Positions 10,517 to 20,696 of a stretch of 64,000 nucleotides of DNA are shown here, one piece after another. This DNA comes from Bufo bufo (lineage: Eukaryota; Chordata; Amphibia; Anura; Bufonidae): positions 142,556,968 to 142,620,967 of the forward strand of contig NC_053390.1 in assembly GCF_905171765.1 (NCBI RefSeq), written 5' to 3'. Position numbers and translations under genes: made by a program. The notes under the pieces were generated by a model, which saw only the letters and a list, made by a program, of their open reading frames with translations, made no database searches and was not told where the DNA came from. The stretch's first letter is position 1; every line of letters begins with the position of its first letter.

Positions 10517-11281
10517 TATAAAGCTAAATGTATGTATGTATGTATGTCCGCTAAAGGAATCCGCACCGTCGCATTTACAATCACGAAATTTTGCAGAGCC
10601 GCCTCCTGTGACTCAGGGAACGTCATAGACTATGTTTTGAGTGGAAATTTTCACCCCACGCTTTCCAATTATTTGCCAAAAAATATGCTTAGTAACCTAA
10701 CCCCCAAACTACAGGAGCCGTTGTCTGTTGTGTCAGTTAGACTGGATATTCATCAGGTTGCATATAGCAACCAATCACAGCTCAGCTTCGATTTTGCTAC
10801 AGGTCATTAATATGAGCTCTGATTGGTTGCTATAGGCAACAAAGGACATTCTTAGTATAAGACAGCTTATGTGTGAGTTAATATGATTTTGATTGCGACG
10901 CTTAGCCAACATTGTTGTAGAGGCTGATGTAGGACCCATGACCATAAGTGTATACTAATTCTGTGGGGTTTTATATACTGTCAATTATAGACAATAATGC
11001 CCCGCTGTGAAGGTATTTGTTAGGGGGCGGGTGGGGTGTTGTGGAGGTCACTGTTAAAGAACCGGGCTGCTGTGAAGGTTAAAGTTAAGGGGGTGGGCTG
11101 CTGTGGAGGTCACACTTAAAGGAGGGGGGGTTAGTGTTAAGGGATGGGGGGCAGTGGATGTCAATGTTAAGGGGCGAGGTGCTGTAGAGGTCACTGTTAT
11201 GGGGGATATTGTCGATATCTTGTAACAACACACACAAACATTATATAAATAAACCCGTGCAAAGTCAGGTTTTTCTGCTAG
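10517..11281 (+). mobile_element. Helitron-like non-autonomous repeat (tentative)
   Basis: It begins after the Tc1 right end with TATATAAAG and a (TGTA)n-like stretch (10529-10547). It ends with CTAG at 11278-11281, just downstream of an imperfect hairpin (AAACCCG...CAGGTTT, 11250-11271). A 3' hairpin followed by CTRR and no target duplication is the Helitron signature. No Rep/helicase gene is present. The assignment rests on the end structure and on my recollection of similar anuran repeats. Confidence 0.45.
10990..11205 (+). repeat. Degenerate minisatellite, ~35-40-bp unit
   Basis: Five to six imperfect copies built on GGCTGCTGTGGAGGTCAC and TTAAGGGG, strongly purine-rich on the + strand. 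It lies inside the Helitron-like repeat. The antisense peptide frame over it is a proline/threonine-rich artefact of the periodicity. Confidence 0.75.
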
Positions 11282-11506
11282 TATATACAGTAGCAAGAAA
11301 AAGTATGTGACCCTTTGGAATGATATGGATTTCTGCACAAATTGGTCATAAAATGTGATCTGATCTTCATCTAAGTCACAACAATAGACAATCACAGTCT
11401 GCTTAAACTAATAACACACAAATAAATTAAATGTTACCATGTTTTTATTGAACACACCATGTAAACATTCACAGTGCAGGTGGAAAAAGTATGTGAACCC
11501 CTAGAC

Positions 11507-11643
11507 CAGTGATCCCCAACCAGTGTGCCTCCAGCTGTTGCAAAACTACACCTCCCAGCATGCCCGCACAGCCAAAGGCTGTCCGGGCATGCTGGGAGTT
11601 GTAGTTTTGCAACAGCTGGAGGAACACTGGTTGGGAAACACTG
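11507..11643. mobile_element. hAT-type MITE with 8-bp target duplication
   Basis: A 137-bp foldback element starting CAGTGATCCCCAACC and ending GGTTGGGAAACACTG. It is flanked by an exact 8-bp duplication, CCCTAGAC (11499-11506 and 11644-11651). An 8-bp duplication and CAGTG ends are typical of hAT transposons. The centre contains CAGCATGC/GCATGCTG blocks. A relative lies at 41374-41520. Confidence 0.92.
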
Positions 11644-11795
11644 CCCTAGACTAATGACATCTCCAAGAGCTAATTAGAGTGAGGTGTCAGCCAACTGGAG
11701 TCCAATCAATGAGATGAGATTGGAGGTGTTGGTTACAGCTGCCCTGCCCTATTAAAAACACACACCAGTTCTGGAGTTGCTTTTCACAAGAAGCA

Positions 11796-12824
11796 TTGCC
11801 TGATATGATGATGCCTTGCACAAAAGAGCTCTCAGAAGACCTACGATTAAGAATTGTTGACTTGCATAAAGCTGGAAAGGGTTATAAAAGTATCTCCAAA
11901 AGCCTTGCTATTCATCAGTCCACGGTAAGACAAATTGTCTATAAATGGAGAAAGTTCAGCACTGCTGCTGCTCTCCCTAGGAGTGGCCGTCCTGTAAAGA
12001 TGACTGCAAGAGCACAGCGCAGACTGCTCAATGAGGTGAAGAATACTAGAGTGTCAGCTAAAGACTTACAAAAGTCTCTGGCATATGCTAACATCCCTGT
12101 TAGCGAATCTACGATACGTAAAACACTAAACAAGAATGGATTTCATGGGAGGATACCACAGAGGAAGCCACTGCTGTCCCAAAAAAAACATTGCTGCACG
12201 TTTACAGTTTGCACAAGAGCACCTAGATGTTCCACAGCAGTACTGGCAAAATATTCTGTGGACAGATGAAACCAAAGTTGAGTTGTTTGGAAGAAACACA
12301 CAACACTATGAAAAAGAGGCACAGCACACCAACATCAAAACCCCATGCCAACTGTGAAGTATGGTGGTGGGGGCATCATGGTTTCTGGCTGCTTTGCTGT
12401 GTCAGGGCCTGGACGGATTGCTATCATCGAAGGAAAAATGAATTCCCAAGTTTATCAAGACATTTTGAAGGAGAACTTAAGGCCATCTGTCCACCAGCTG
12501 AAGCTCAACAGAAGATGGGTGTTGCAACAGGACAACGACCCAAAGCATAGAAGTAAATCAACAACAGAATGGCTTAAACAGAAGAAAATACGCCTTCTGG
12601 AGTGGCCCAGTCAGAGTCCTGACCTCAACCCGCTTGAGATGCTGTGGCATGACCTCAAGAAAGCGATTCACACCAGACATTCCGAGAATATTGCTGAACT
12701 GAAACAGTTCTGTAAAGAGGAATGGTCAAGAATTACTCCTGACCATTGTGCACGTCTGATCTGCAACTACTGGAAACGTTTGGTTGAAGTTATTGCTGCC
12801 AAAGGAGGTTCAACCATTTATTAA
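11796..12824 (+). pseudogene. Tc1 transposase, two frameshifts
   Basis: The likely start is one of the closely spaced ATGs from 11796. The N-terminus has two helix-turn-helix motifs joined by a GRPVKMT hinge. A frameshift in an A-run near 12185 moves the frame, and a second near 12345 restores the original one. The catalytic triad is intact: Asp in LWTDETKVELFG, Asp in QQDNDPKH, and Glu in [12 protein letters not shown], with 34 residues between the last two (DD34E). The frame ends at GGSTIY. Only two single-base-type lesions separate it from an open frame. Confidence 0.9.
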
Positions 12825-13054
12825 ATCCAAGGATTCACATACTTTTTCCACCTGCACTGTGAATGTTTACATGGTGTGTTCAATAAAAACATGGTAACAT
12901 TTAATTCTTTGTGTGTTATTAGTTTAGGCAGACTGTGATTGTCTATTGTTGTGACTTAGATGAAGATCAGATCACATTTTATGACCAATTTGTGCAGAAA
13001 TCCATATCATTCCAAAGGGTTCACATACTTTTTCTTGCAACTGTATACTGTGTG

Positions 13055-13057
<3 letters not shown>

Positions 13058-13092
<35 letters not shown>
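13058..13092. repeat. (TA)n microsatellite
   Basis: About 17 AT repeats next to the right end of the Tc1 element. Confidence 0.9.
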
Positions 13093-13094
<2 letters not shown>

Positions 13095-14047
13095 TGTAGG
13101 AAGACACACGGGACCATCATTGAGGTTCCTGGCCTCGGGGAAGTAGGAGCCAGTATTACAGGTGTCAACGGCAGTAGCTGGTTGACACTTTGTTATTTAG
13201 TATAGCTATGAATAGCTGATCCAGGACGCCTCTTACTGGGAGTAGTCATAGTGCTGGGTGGGTGACTACTCCCCACGTTCCAGGCCAGGTCTTGACTGGC
13301 CTACAAAAAACAGCCAGCAGTGTCAGGTGGGGGTGATTACCTCTCTCTGACAGCTGAGCTCTGTGGAGTGCTGTGTTGGATCAGAGTCTGAGCTGGAGTT
13401 TCTGTAGCGATTAATGTTGCCACTGCTCTGTGTGTCCTGGCGTTGGTTACTTGTGGTGTGAATTGTGCTTATGAGCTTGTATCTCCTCTCAGTCCTGTAT
13501 TGTGAGAGTTAATGTTTATTGTGTGTGAAGTGTATCTGACTAATGAGTTAGTTACGTTTACTATGTATCTCCTGACTTCCGTGTCAGTCTATGTTTCTTG
13601 AGTTCTGTGACCTGTCCTGGCTGTGCAACATTGATTCTGTTGGATTCTGTGATGAAGCCATTTGTCTGTTTGGCGTGTTCTGATTTGTTTGTGGTCTGAA
13701 ATCTGTTCTAGTTCTGATGGTCTTGAGTCTGTTCCATGGATTTTGCCTGTGCGTGTCTGAATTCTGTTAAGTTTCTGCACATGTATCTGCTATGTCTGAA
13801 ATATGTCCTGCATGGATTTTGAATGTTCTCTGCCTGTTTGTCTGCATTCTGGTTCTGTTCCATGTTTTTCCTTGGATTCGCTTGTTGTTCTGCCAGTCAG
13901 TCCTTGACTGGTTCTCTTTATGATCTTGCCTGTGCTTCTGGTGTCTTGCACTGGTGGTTCTGACCCAGTGTGTCAGCTGCCAACTACATTGGGACTATTA
14001 CAAGAGGTAGTGACCTGGTGGCTTCCCTGCACTGAAGACCTGTTACA
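13095..14047 (+). repeat. Possible solo LTR
   Basis: A 953-bp segment that begins TGTAGGAAGACACACGG and ends CCTGTTACA. It has a TATA-like CTACAAAAAACAG near 13300, followed by a long T/G-rich, C-poor stretch of loosely repeated TCTG/TTCTG motifs. That resembles the R regions of the other gypsy LTRs here (6177 and 39657). I do not see a matching target duplication, so its ends and identity are uncertain. Confidence 0.4.
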
Positions 14048-14089
14048 AAGTGAAAACTAAGAGACTGGCATCAAACCAATTAGTGTGCA

Positions 14090-15145
14090 CAGTGTTTCCA
14101 CAACCATTTTCCATAACATTGTATATATAGCTGTAGAAAAATGGCGCAATATAAGAATGCTTTCAAAAATAGACGTGTTAACAGTTTATTTTTATCAATA
14201 AACAAATTGCAAAGTGAATGAACAAAAGAGAAATAAAAATCAGTATTCAGTATATGCCTCCAAACTTCATCAGTTTTTCTAGGTATGCTTGCACATAGTT
14301 TTTGAAGGAACTCGGCAGGAGGTTGTTCCAAACATCTTAGATAACTAACCACAGATCTGCTGTGGATCTAGGCTTGCTCAGGCCCGTCTGTCTCTTCACG
14401 TAATCCCAAACAGACTTGATGATGTTGAGATCAAGGCTTTCTTTATGCCAAAACTAGTTCTGAATGACATTGGTTGTATGTTTAGGGTCATGGTCCTGCT
14501 GCTGAATAAAATTCAATTAAAACTATTAAGGGTACTTTCACACTTGTGGCAGAGTATTCCGGCAGGCAGTTCCGTCGCAGGAACTGCTTGCCGGATCCGG
14601 CAATCCGGACGCAAACTGATGGCATTTGTCAGACGGATCCGAATGCGGATCCGTCTGACAAATTAATTGCAATTCCGGATCCGGCTCTTTCGAGTGTCAC
14701 CTGGAAAAAACGTATCAGGTATTAATTTTTTTTTTTTTTTGCATTTTTAAAGGTCTGCGCAAAAGCCGGATCCGTTTTGCCGAAACACTGAATGCCGGAT
14801 CTGGCACTAATACTATTTAATGTAAATTAATGCCAGATCCGGCATTCCGGCAAGTGTTCAGTATTTTTGGCCGGAGATAAAACTGCAGCATGCTGCGGTA
14901 TTTTCTCTATCCAAAAAACGTAAAAGGGACTGAACTCATGCATCCTGAACGGAATGCTCTCCATTCAGAATGCATTACGATAAAACTGATCAGTTTTTTT
15001 CCGGTATTGAGCTCCTGTGACGGAACTCAATACCGGAAAACAAAAACGCTAGTGTGAAAGTACCCTAACAATTCTTTTTTTGAAAGCATTTTACTTTGCA
15101 GTATTGTTTCCACACCTGCCTGAAACTTCTGCACAGTACTGTAGG
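14090..15145 (-). mobile_element. Decayed Tc1-like element
   Basis: Partial inverted ends (GCAATATAAGAATGCTTTCAAAA near 14148-14170 and the reverse complement near 15080-15108) bracket a short transposase remnant and a large MITE. On the minus strand around 14240-14450 the relic reads DLNIIKSVWDYVKRQTGLS, a Tc1 C-terminus in which the catalytic Glu is replaced by Lys, followed by AEFLQKLCASIPRK. Only the C-terminal fifth survives. Confidence 0.7.
14530..15065. mobile_element. TTAA MITE inside the decayed Tc1
   Basis: Left end GGGTACTTTCACACTTG after TTAA (14526-14529); right end GCTAGTGTGAAAGTACCC before TAAC. 536 bp and non-coding, with internal complementary blocks around GGATCCG and CCGGAT and a short poly-T. 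It is the long form of the MITE family at 9811 and 42852. Confidence 0.8.
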
Positions 15146-15172
15146 TATACATATATTTGATATATATATATA

Positions 15173-16221
15173 CACTCACCTAAATAATTATTAGGAACAC
15201 CTGTTCTATTTCTCATTAATGCAATATCTAGTCAACCAATCACATGGCAGTTGCTTCAATGCATTTAGGGGTGTGGTCCTGGTCAAGACAATCTTCTGAA
15301 CCCCAAACTGAATGTCAGAATGGGAAAGAAAGGTGATTTAAGCAATTGTGAGCGTGGCATGGTTGTTGGTGCCAGACGGGCCGGTCTGAGTATTTCACAA
15401 TCTGCTCAGTTACTGGGATTTTCACGCACAACCATTTCTAGGGTTTACAAAGAATGGTGTGAAAAGGGAAAAACATCCAGTATGCGGCAGTCCTGTGGGC
15501 AAAAATGCCTTGTGGATGCTAGAGGTCAGAGGAGAATGGGCCGACTGATTCAAGCTGATAGAAGAGCAACGTTGACTGAAATAACCACTCGTTACAACCG
15601 AGGTATGCAGCAAAGCATTTGTGAAGCCACAACACGCACAACCTTGAGGCGGATGGGCTACAACAGCAGAAGACCCCACCGGGTACCACTCATCTCCACT
15701 GCAAATAGGAAAAAGAGGCTACAATTTGCACGAGCTAACCAAAATTGGACTGTTGAAGACTGGAAAAATGTTGCCTGGTCTGCTGAGTCTCGATTTCTGT
15801 TGAGACATTCAAATGGTAGAGTCCGAATTTGGCGTAAACAGAATGAGAACATGTATCCATCCTCTGATGGCTACTTCCAGCAGGATAATGCACCATGTCA
15901 CAAAGCTCGAATCATTTCAAATTGATTTCTTGAACATGACAATGAGTTCACTGTACTAAAATGGCCCCCACAGTCACCAGATCTCAACCCAATGGAGCAT
16001 CTTTGGGATGTGGTGGAACGGGAGCTTCGTGCCCTGGATGTGCATCCCTCAAATCTCCATCAACTGCAAAATGCTATCCTATCAATATGGGCCACCATTT
16101 CTAAAGAATGCTATCAGCACCTTGTTGAATCAATGCCACGTAGAATTAAGGCAGTTCTGAAGGCAAAAGGGGGTCCAACACCGTATTAGTATGGTGTTCC
16201 TAATAATTATTTAGGTGAGTG
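15173..16221 (+). mobile_element. Tc1-like transposon, short TIRs, internal deletion
   Basis: Starts CACTCACCTAAATAATTATT and ends AATAATTATTTAGGTGAGTG, flanked by TA within TA-rich DNA. The inverted repeats are only about 28 bp, unlike the 200-bp repeats of the neighbouring Tc1 families. 1049 bp in total, reduced by a deletion in the transposase. Confidence 0.92.
15320..16189 (+). pseudogene. Tc1 transposase, deleted and stop-interrupted
   Basis: Start at 15320 (MGKKGDLSNCERG). An N-terminal paired-type DNA-binding domain is present. The first catalytic Asp is replaced: the site reads WSAESRF rather than the usual WSDE. After WRKQNEN about 70 residues are missing in frame. The second Asp remains in FQQDNAPCHK. 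A TGA at 15923-15925 interrupts the frame shortly after. The same frame then continues through WPPQSPDLNPMEHLW, with the catalytic Glu, to the end at GGPTPY. Three independent lesions make it inactive. Confidence 0.9.
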
Positions 16222-16249
16222 TATATATATATATACCTGTATACAGTAT

Positions 16250-17232
16250 ATATGCATTTGATACTGTCCCACATAAAAGGTTAGTATATAAAATGAGAAT
16301 GCTCGGACTGGGAGAAAACATCTGTATGTGGGTAAGTAACTGGCTCAATGATAGAAAACAGAGGGTGGTTATTAACGGTACACACTCAGATTGGGTCACT
16401 GTCACTAGTGGGGTACCTCAGGGGTCAGTATCGGGCCCTATTCTCTTCAATATATTTATTAATGATCTTGTAGAAGGCTGGAGCAGTAAAATATAAATTT
16501 TTGCAGATGACACTAAACTGTGTAAAGTAATTAACACTGAAGAGGACAGTATACTACTACAGATGGATCTGGATAGATTGGAGGCTTGGGCAGAGAAGTG
16601 GCAGATGAGGTTTAAAGGGATTCTGTCACCAGGATTAACGATATAGTGTTTAAAATGATTCCACTGTTTATGCTCTGTGTGTGTTAGATTCTTATAAAAA
16701 CCGATCTTATTGATATGTAAATTACCTCTGTCAGGAGCCCAAGGGGTTGTCCCACGATATGTTGGTGCCCAGCCGCACCCATCGATCCGGAGCCCAGCAC
16801 CGCCTACCACTTAATTTATTCACTCCACTATCCCTGACGTCAGTTCTTCTCAGTGCAGTAATATCGCGCAGGCGCAGTGGACACTGTAGTCTGCGCCCGT
16901 GCGGACTACTGGCAATGGCTTCGACTAGTCAACTGTGCATGCGCCGCCTCCCTCTGCGCAAGATTACGTTTCACAAATTGCGGAAGGCACACGGGCGGCA
17001 TCCGTGTTTTGCGGGTCCGCAATTTGTGGACCGCAAAACATGGCACAGTCGTATGAACAAGCCCTAACACTGACATGGAAAAGGACATAGGAATTTTAGT
17101 GAACCGCATACTAAGCTGTAGAAACCAGTGTCAGGCAGCTGCTGCCAAGGCCAATAAGATAATGGGTTGCATCAAAAGGGGCATAGACGCCCGTGATGAG
17201 AACATAGTCCTGCCACTTTACAAATCAGGACT
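16250..17232 (+). pseudogene. CR1/L2-type LINE reverse transcriptase fragment, interrupted
   Basis: From 16252 the translation reads [13 protein letters not shown] and then [20 protein letters not shown], classic non-LTR reverse transcriptase motifs. After one stop comes the active-site block IFADDTKLC (about 16498-16524). The LINE breaks off near 16612 and resumes near 17063 with DIGILVNRILSC and IMGCIKRGIDARDE, ending near 17232 in LPLYKS. The gap is filled by other repeat DNA. Endonuclease and both ends are missing. A similar LINE lies antisense at 59.8-61.4 kb. Confidence 0.85.
16613..17062. mobile_element. Chimeric MITE insertion in LINE
   Basis: The left half starts AAAGGGATTCTGTCACCAGG. 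The right half contains GCAATTTGTGGACCGCAAAA and ends GAACAAGCCCTAA, which belongs to a different MITE family (compare 28705-28986 and 26657-26980). The two halves do not match each other as inverted repeats, so this is a recombinant or a nested insertion that later lost sequence. Confidence 0.55.
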
Positions 17233-17416
17233 TTGTTTTCCGTCTCGCATAACGGGAACCAGACGGATCCGTTTTGATTCCCATAGACTTCTATTAGGAC
17301 GGAAAGCATTCGGAATGCCTTTTAAAGGCATTCCGCCCCTTCCGTCTTTTTCCGTTATAAGCCTGTTATAACGAAAAGCCATAACGGACTCCATAACGCT
17401 AGTGTGAACCCACCCT
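17233..17416. mobile_element. MITE fragment
   Basis: Contains CCGTTATAAC/GTTATAACG and TTCCG/CGGAA complementary blocks and ends AACGCTAGTGTGAACCCACCCTTA, the right end of the TTAA-type MITEs. The left end lies inside the LINE sequence. Confidence 0.5.
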
Positions 17417-17419
17417 TAC

Positions 17420-18561
17420 TTAACATTTCCCATATGTCTACTTTATGTTGGCATCATTTTGTAAATGTCATTTTATTTTTTTAGGGCGTTAGAAGGCTTA
17501 GAAGTTTAGAAGCACTTCTTAAAATTTTTAAGAAAATTTCCAAAACCCACTTTTTAAGGACCAGTTCAGGTCTGAAGTCACTTTGTGGGGGCTTACATAG
17601 TGGAAACCCCCCATAAATGACCCCATTGTAGAAACCACACCCCTCAAGCTACTCAAAACTGATTTTAGAAACTTTGTTAACCCTTTAGGTGTTTCACAAA
17701 AATATTAAAGGAAAATGGAGATGAAATTTCAAAATTTCACTTTTTTGGCAGATTTTCCATTTCAATCCATTTTTTTCTTTAAAGGGGTTCTGCAGTTTGT
17801 TTAAACTGATCGGCGGGGGTCCGACAACCATGTTATAAGGGAAAATAATACAGTGATTAGACTTTAATGGGGTTGCTCATCCCTATCATCTCCTAGCAAC
17901 CATGCGTGAAAATTGCAACGCATCCGCACTTGCTTGCGGATGGTATGCGATTTTCACACAGCCCCATTCATTTCTATGGGGCCTGTGTTGCGTTAAAAAA
18001 TATAGATCATGCTGCGATGCAAGTGATGCGTGAAAATCACCACTCATCTGCACAGCCCCATTGAAGTGAATGGGTCTGGATTCAGTGGGGGTGCAATGCA
18101 TTCACCTCATGCATTGCACCTGCACGGAAAACTTGACCGTGTGAAAGGGGCCTAACAGGTTGCCTAGAAGACCTGGGCCCCCGTAGAAGGCAGGTCCCGA
18201 TGCCGTGCAAGGCATTGGGCGGCCTCTGCACGGCATCGGGCTGCCTTCTCACCCATTGGGTCCCGGCTACAGCAGCACGGGGACCCGATGGGCTCCCTCA
18301 CCCGCAGCAAACCCCTTCTATGTAACGGTCAGCGCTGACCGCGGCACAGAAGTGGTTAATCCGCTGGCATCAGTGTTTTCACCATTGCCAGCGCATACAG
18401 CAGGGGTCTGGCGCATACAGCAGGGGTCCAGCAGTCCCCTGCAGCTGATCGGGCGGGCACAGCTCTTGCACCCGCCTAATCAGCGGGCCGTAATAGTGCG
18501 GCGCTGGGCGGCAAGTCAAGTCCTGCTGCGCCGTACAATTACGGCGCTGGTCAAGAAGGGG
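17420..18561 (-). mobile_element. Truncated antisense copy of TTAA hairpin element
   Basis: Ends at AAGAAGGGG followed by TTAA (18562-18565), the reverse complement of the CCCCTT end at 20682. From 17420 it matches the reverse complement of 25.10-24.85 kb (GAGGGGTGTAG block) and then, after a MITE insertion, the GC-rich hairpin part. The segment between is lost. Hairpins include GATGCCGTGC/GCACGGCATC (18198-18230) and CCGTAAT...ATTACGG (18488-18543). Confidence 0.65.
17780..18153. mobile_element. MITE fragment (GCGTGAAAATCGC family)
   Basis: Contains a TTTCTATGGGGC block and a TTATAAGGGAAAATAATA block that recur in the element at 57790-58715. It ends CCGTGTGAAAGGGGCCTAA, the right end of that family. 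The left half is incomplete. Confidence 0.6.
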
Positions 18562-18749
18562 TTAATGTGTTCCCTATTAGTATTAATAAGGAAGCTGTGA
18601 ATGCCAAACAGAAAAATCAGAGTGCTTCCGCAAATATGAAGTGAAAAGAGAATACAAATAGAATTTACATTTATCTTCCATTTCGTTAGACAGGTATCCC
18701 TATGTCTATTGCATAATAGGTTTTACATCTCAGTATCCTGCTGTGTATA

Positions 18750-20312
18750 CAGGGAGTGCAGAATTATTAGGCAAGTTGTATTTTTGAGGATTAATTTTAT
18801 TATTGAACAACAACCATGTTCTCAATGAACCCAAAAAACTCATTAATATCAAAGCTGAATATTTTTGGAAGTAGTTTTTAGTTTGTTTTTAGTTTTAGCT
18901 ATTTTAGGGGGATATCTGTGTGTGCAGGTGACTATTACTGTGCATAATTATTAGGCAACTTAACAAAAAACAAATATATACCCATTTCAATTATTTATTT
19001 TTACCAGTGAAACCAATATAACATCTCAACATTCACAAATATACATTTCTGACATTCAAAAACAAAACAAAAACAAATCAGTGACCAATATAGCCACCTT
19101 TCTTTGCAAGGACACTCAAAAGCCTGCCATCCATGGATTCTGTCAGTGTTTTGATCTGTTCACCATCAACATTGCGTGCAGCAGCAACCACAGCCTCCCA
19201 GACACTGTTCAGAGAGGTGTACTGTTTTCCCTCCTTGTAAATCTCACATTTGATGATGGACCACAGGTTCTCAATGGGGTTCAGATCAGGTGAACAAGGA
19301 GGCCATGTCATTAGATTTTCTTCTTTTATACCCTTTCTTGCCAGCCACGCTGTGGAGTACTTGGACACGTGTGATGGAGCATTGTCCTGCATGAAAATCA
19401 TGTTTTTCTTGAAGGATGCAGACTTCTTCCTGTACCACTGCTTGAAGAAGGTGTCTTCCAGAAACTGGCAGTAGGACTGGGAGTTGAGCTTGACTCCATC
19501 CTCAACCCGAAAATGCCCCACAAGCTCATCTTTGATGATACCAGCCCAAACCAGTACTCCACCTCCACCTTGCTGGCGTCTGAGTCGGACTGGAGCTCTC
19601 TGCCCTTTACCAATCCAGCCACGGGCCCATCCATCTGGCCCATCAAGACTCACTCTCATTTCATCAGTCCATAAAACCTTAGAAAAATCAGTCTTGAGAT
19701 ATTTCTTGGCCCAGTCTTGACGTTTCAGCTTGTGTGTCTTGTTCAGTGGTGGTCGTCTTTCAGCCTTTCTTACCTTGGCCATGTCTCTGAGTATTGCACA
19801 CCTTGTGCTTTTGGGCACTCCAGTGATGTTGCAGTTCTGAAATATGGCCAAACTGGTGGCAAGTGGCATCTTGGCAGCTGCACGCTTGACTTTTCTCAGT
19901 TCATGGGCAGTTATTTTGCGCCTTGGTTTTTCCACACGCTTCTTGCGACCCTGTTGACTATTTTGAATGAAACGCTTGATTGTTCGATGATCACGCTTCA
20001 GAAGCTTTGCAATTTTAAGAGTGCTGCATCCCTCTGCAAGATATCTCACTATTTTTGACTTTTCTGAGCCTGTCAAGTCCTTCTTTTGACCCATTTTGCC
20101 AAAGGAAAGGAAGTTGCCTAATAATTATGCACACCTAATATAGGGTGTTGATGTCATTAGACCACACCCCTTCTCATTACAGAGATGCACATCACCTAAT
20201 ATGCTTAATTGGTAGTAGGCTTTCGAGCCTATACAGCTTGGAGTAAGACAACATGCATAAAGAGGATGATGTGGTCAAAATACTCATTTGCCTAATAATT
20301 CTGCACTCCCTG
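18750..20312 (-). mobile_element. DD37E Tc1/mariner transposon, apparently complete
   Basis: Starts CAGGGAGTGCAGAATTATTA and ends TAATAATTCTGCACTCCCTG, flanked by TA. A second inverted block, GTGCATAATTATTAGGCAAC, lies inside each end (about 18940-18961 and 20112-20132), so there are two transposase-site-like repeats per end. 1563 bp, with one uninterrupted transposase on the minus strand. The copy at 50834-52386 is 10 bp shorter. Intact ends and gene make this the best candidate for an autonomous element in the window. Confidence 0.95.
19078..20094 (-). CDS. DD37E Tc1/mariner transposase, intact
   Basis: A 338-residue protein starting MGQKKDLTGSEKSK. It would cut and paste the surrounding element in the nucleus. 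Residues 1-45 form a first helix-turn-helix (TLKIAKLLKRDHRTIKRF). Residues 49-60 are basic (RKKRVEKPRRK), a possible nuclear signal and hinge. A second helix-turn-helix follows at about 60-105. The catalytic residues are Asp144 (WTDEMR), Asp237 (MQDNAPSH) and Glu275 ([11 protein letters not shown]), with 37 residues between the last two. That is DD37E, not the DD34E of the other Tc1 genes here. A glycine-rich GGGGV stretch lies at 176-180. No stop or frameshift. DD37E vertebrate elements such as TRT are known; whether this is one needs alignment. Activity is inferred only from integrity. Confidence 0.93.
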   Translation of the reverse strand: MGQKKDLTGSEKSKIVRYLAEGCSTLKIAKLLKRDHRTIKRFIQNSQQGRKKRVEKPRRKITAHELRKVKRAAAKMPLATSLAIFQNCNITGVPKSTRCAILRDMAKVRKAERRPPLNKTHKLKRQDWAKKYLKTDFSKVLWTDEMRVSLDGPDGWARGWIGKGQRAPVRLRRQQGGGGVLVWAGIIKDELVGHFRVEDGVKLNSQSYCQFLEDTFFKQWYRKKSASFKKNMIFMQDNAPSHVSKYSTAWLARKGIKEENLMTWPPCSPDLNPIENLWSIIKCEIYKEGKQYTSLNSVWEAVVAAARNVDGEQIKTLTESMDGRLLSVLAKKGGYIGH

Positions 20313-20314
20313 TA

Positions 20315-20677
20315 TAATACTCTCATTACACTCCAGCTAATAGCATTTATTATGTAGAAAAAGTAAATACAGGGCACTTACTAATGTATTGTTATTATCC
20401 ATATAGCCTCCCGATTCATTTTTCCATCACATCACTGCGTTTTTTTTCTATAATGTGCACGCATGACCACCGCTGGTGCATTGCGGGTGGTCATAACCAT
20501 GTAAACGAGCAGTGTATAATGTAATGGAAAAAATGAATCAAGCCAGCAAAGGAGGCAATATGGACAATCACAATACATTACTAATAGCCTTGTATTACCT
20601 TTCTCTACATGATAAATGCCACTTGCTGAAGTGAGACAACCCCTTTAAGGCCTGTTTAAAGGGGGTTATCCCATCTT
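20315..20677. other. No gene; MITE-end fragments
   Basis: Contains CCCTTTAAGG and GGGGTTATCCCATC blocks typical of MITE ends near 20640-20675. Otherwise I see nothing. Confidence 0.5.
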
Positions 20678-20696
20678 TTAACCCCTTCACGCAACA

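Larger units (their letters stand above)
11288..13043 (+). mobile_element. Tc1 (DD34E) transposon, nearly complete
   Basis: Starts CAGTAGCAAGAAAAAGTATG and ends CATACTTTTTCTTGCAACTG, with TA on both sides. The inverted repeats are long, about 210-220 bp, apart from a MITE in the left flank of the gene. Without that insertion it is about 1.6 kb. The transposase lies on the + strand and has only two frameshifts, so the element is fairly recent. Confidence 0.92.
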
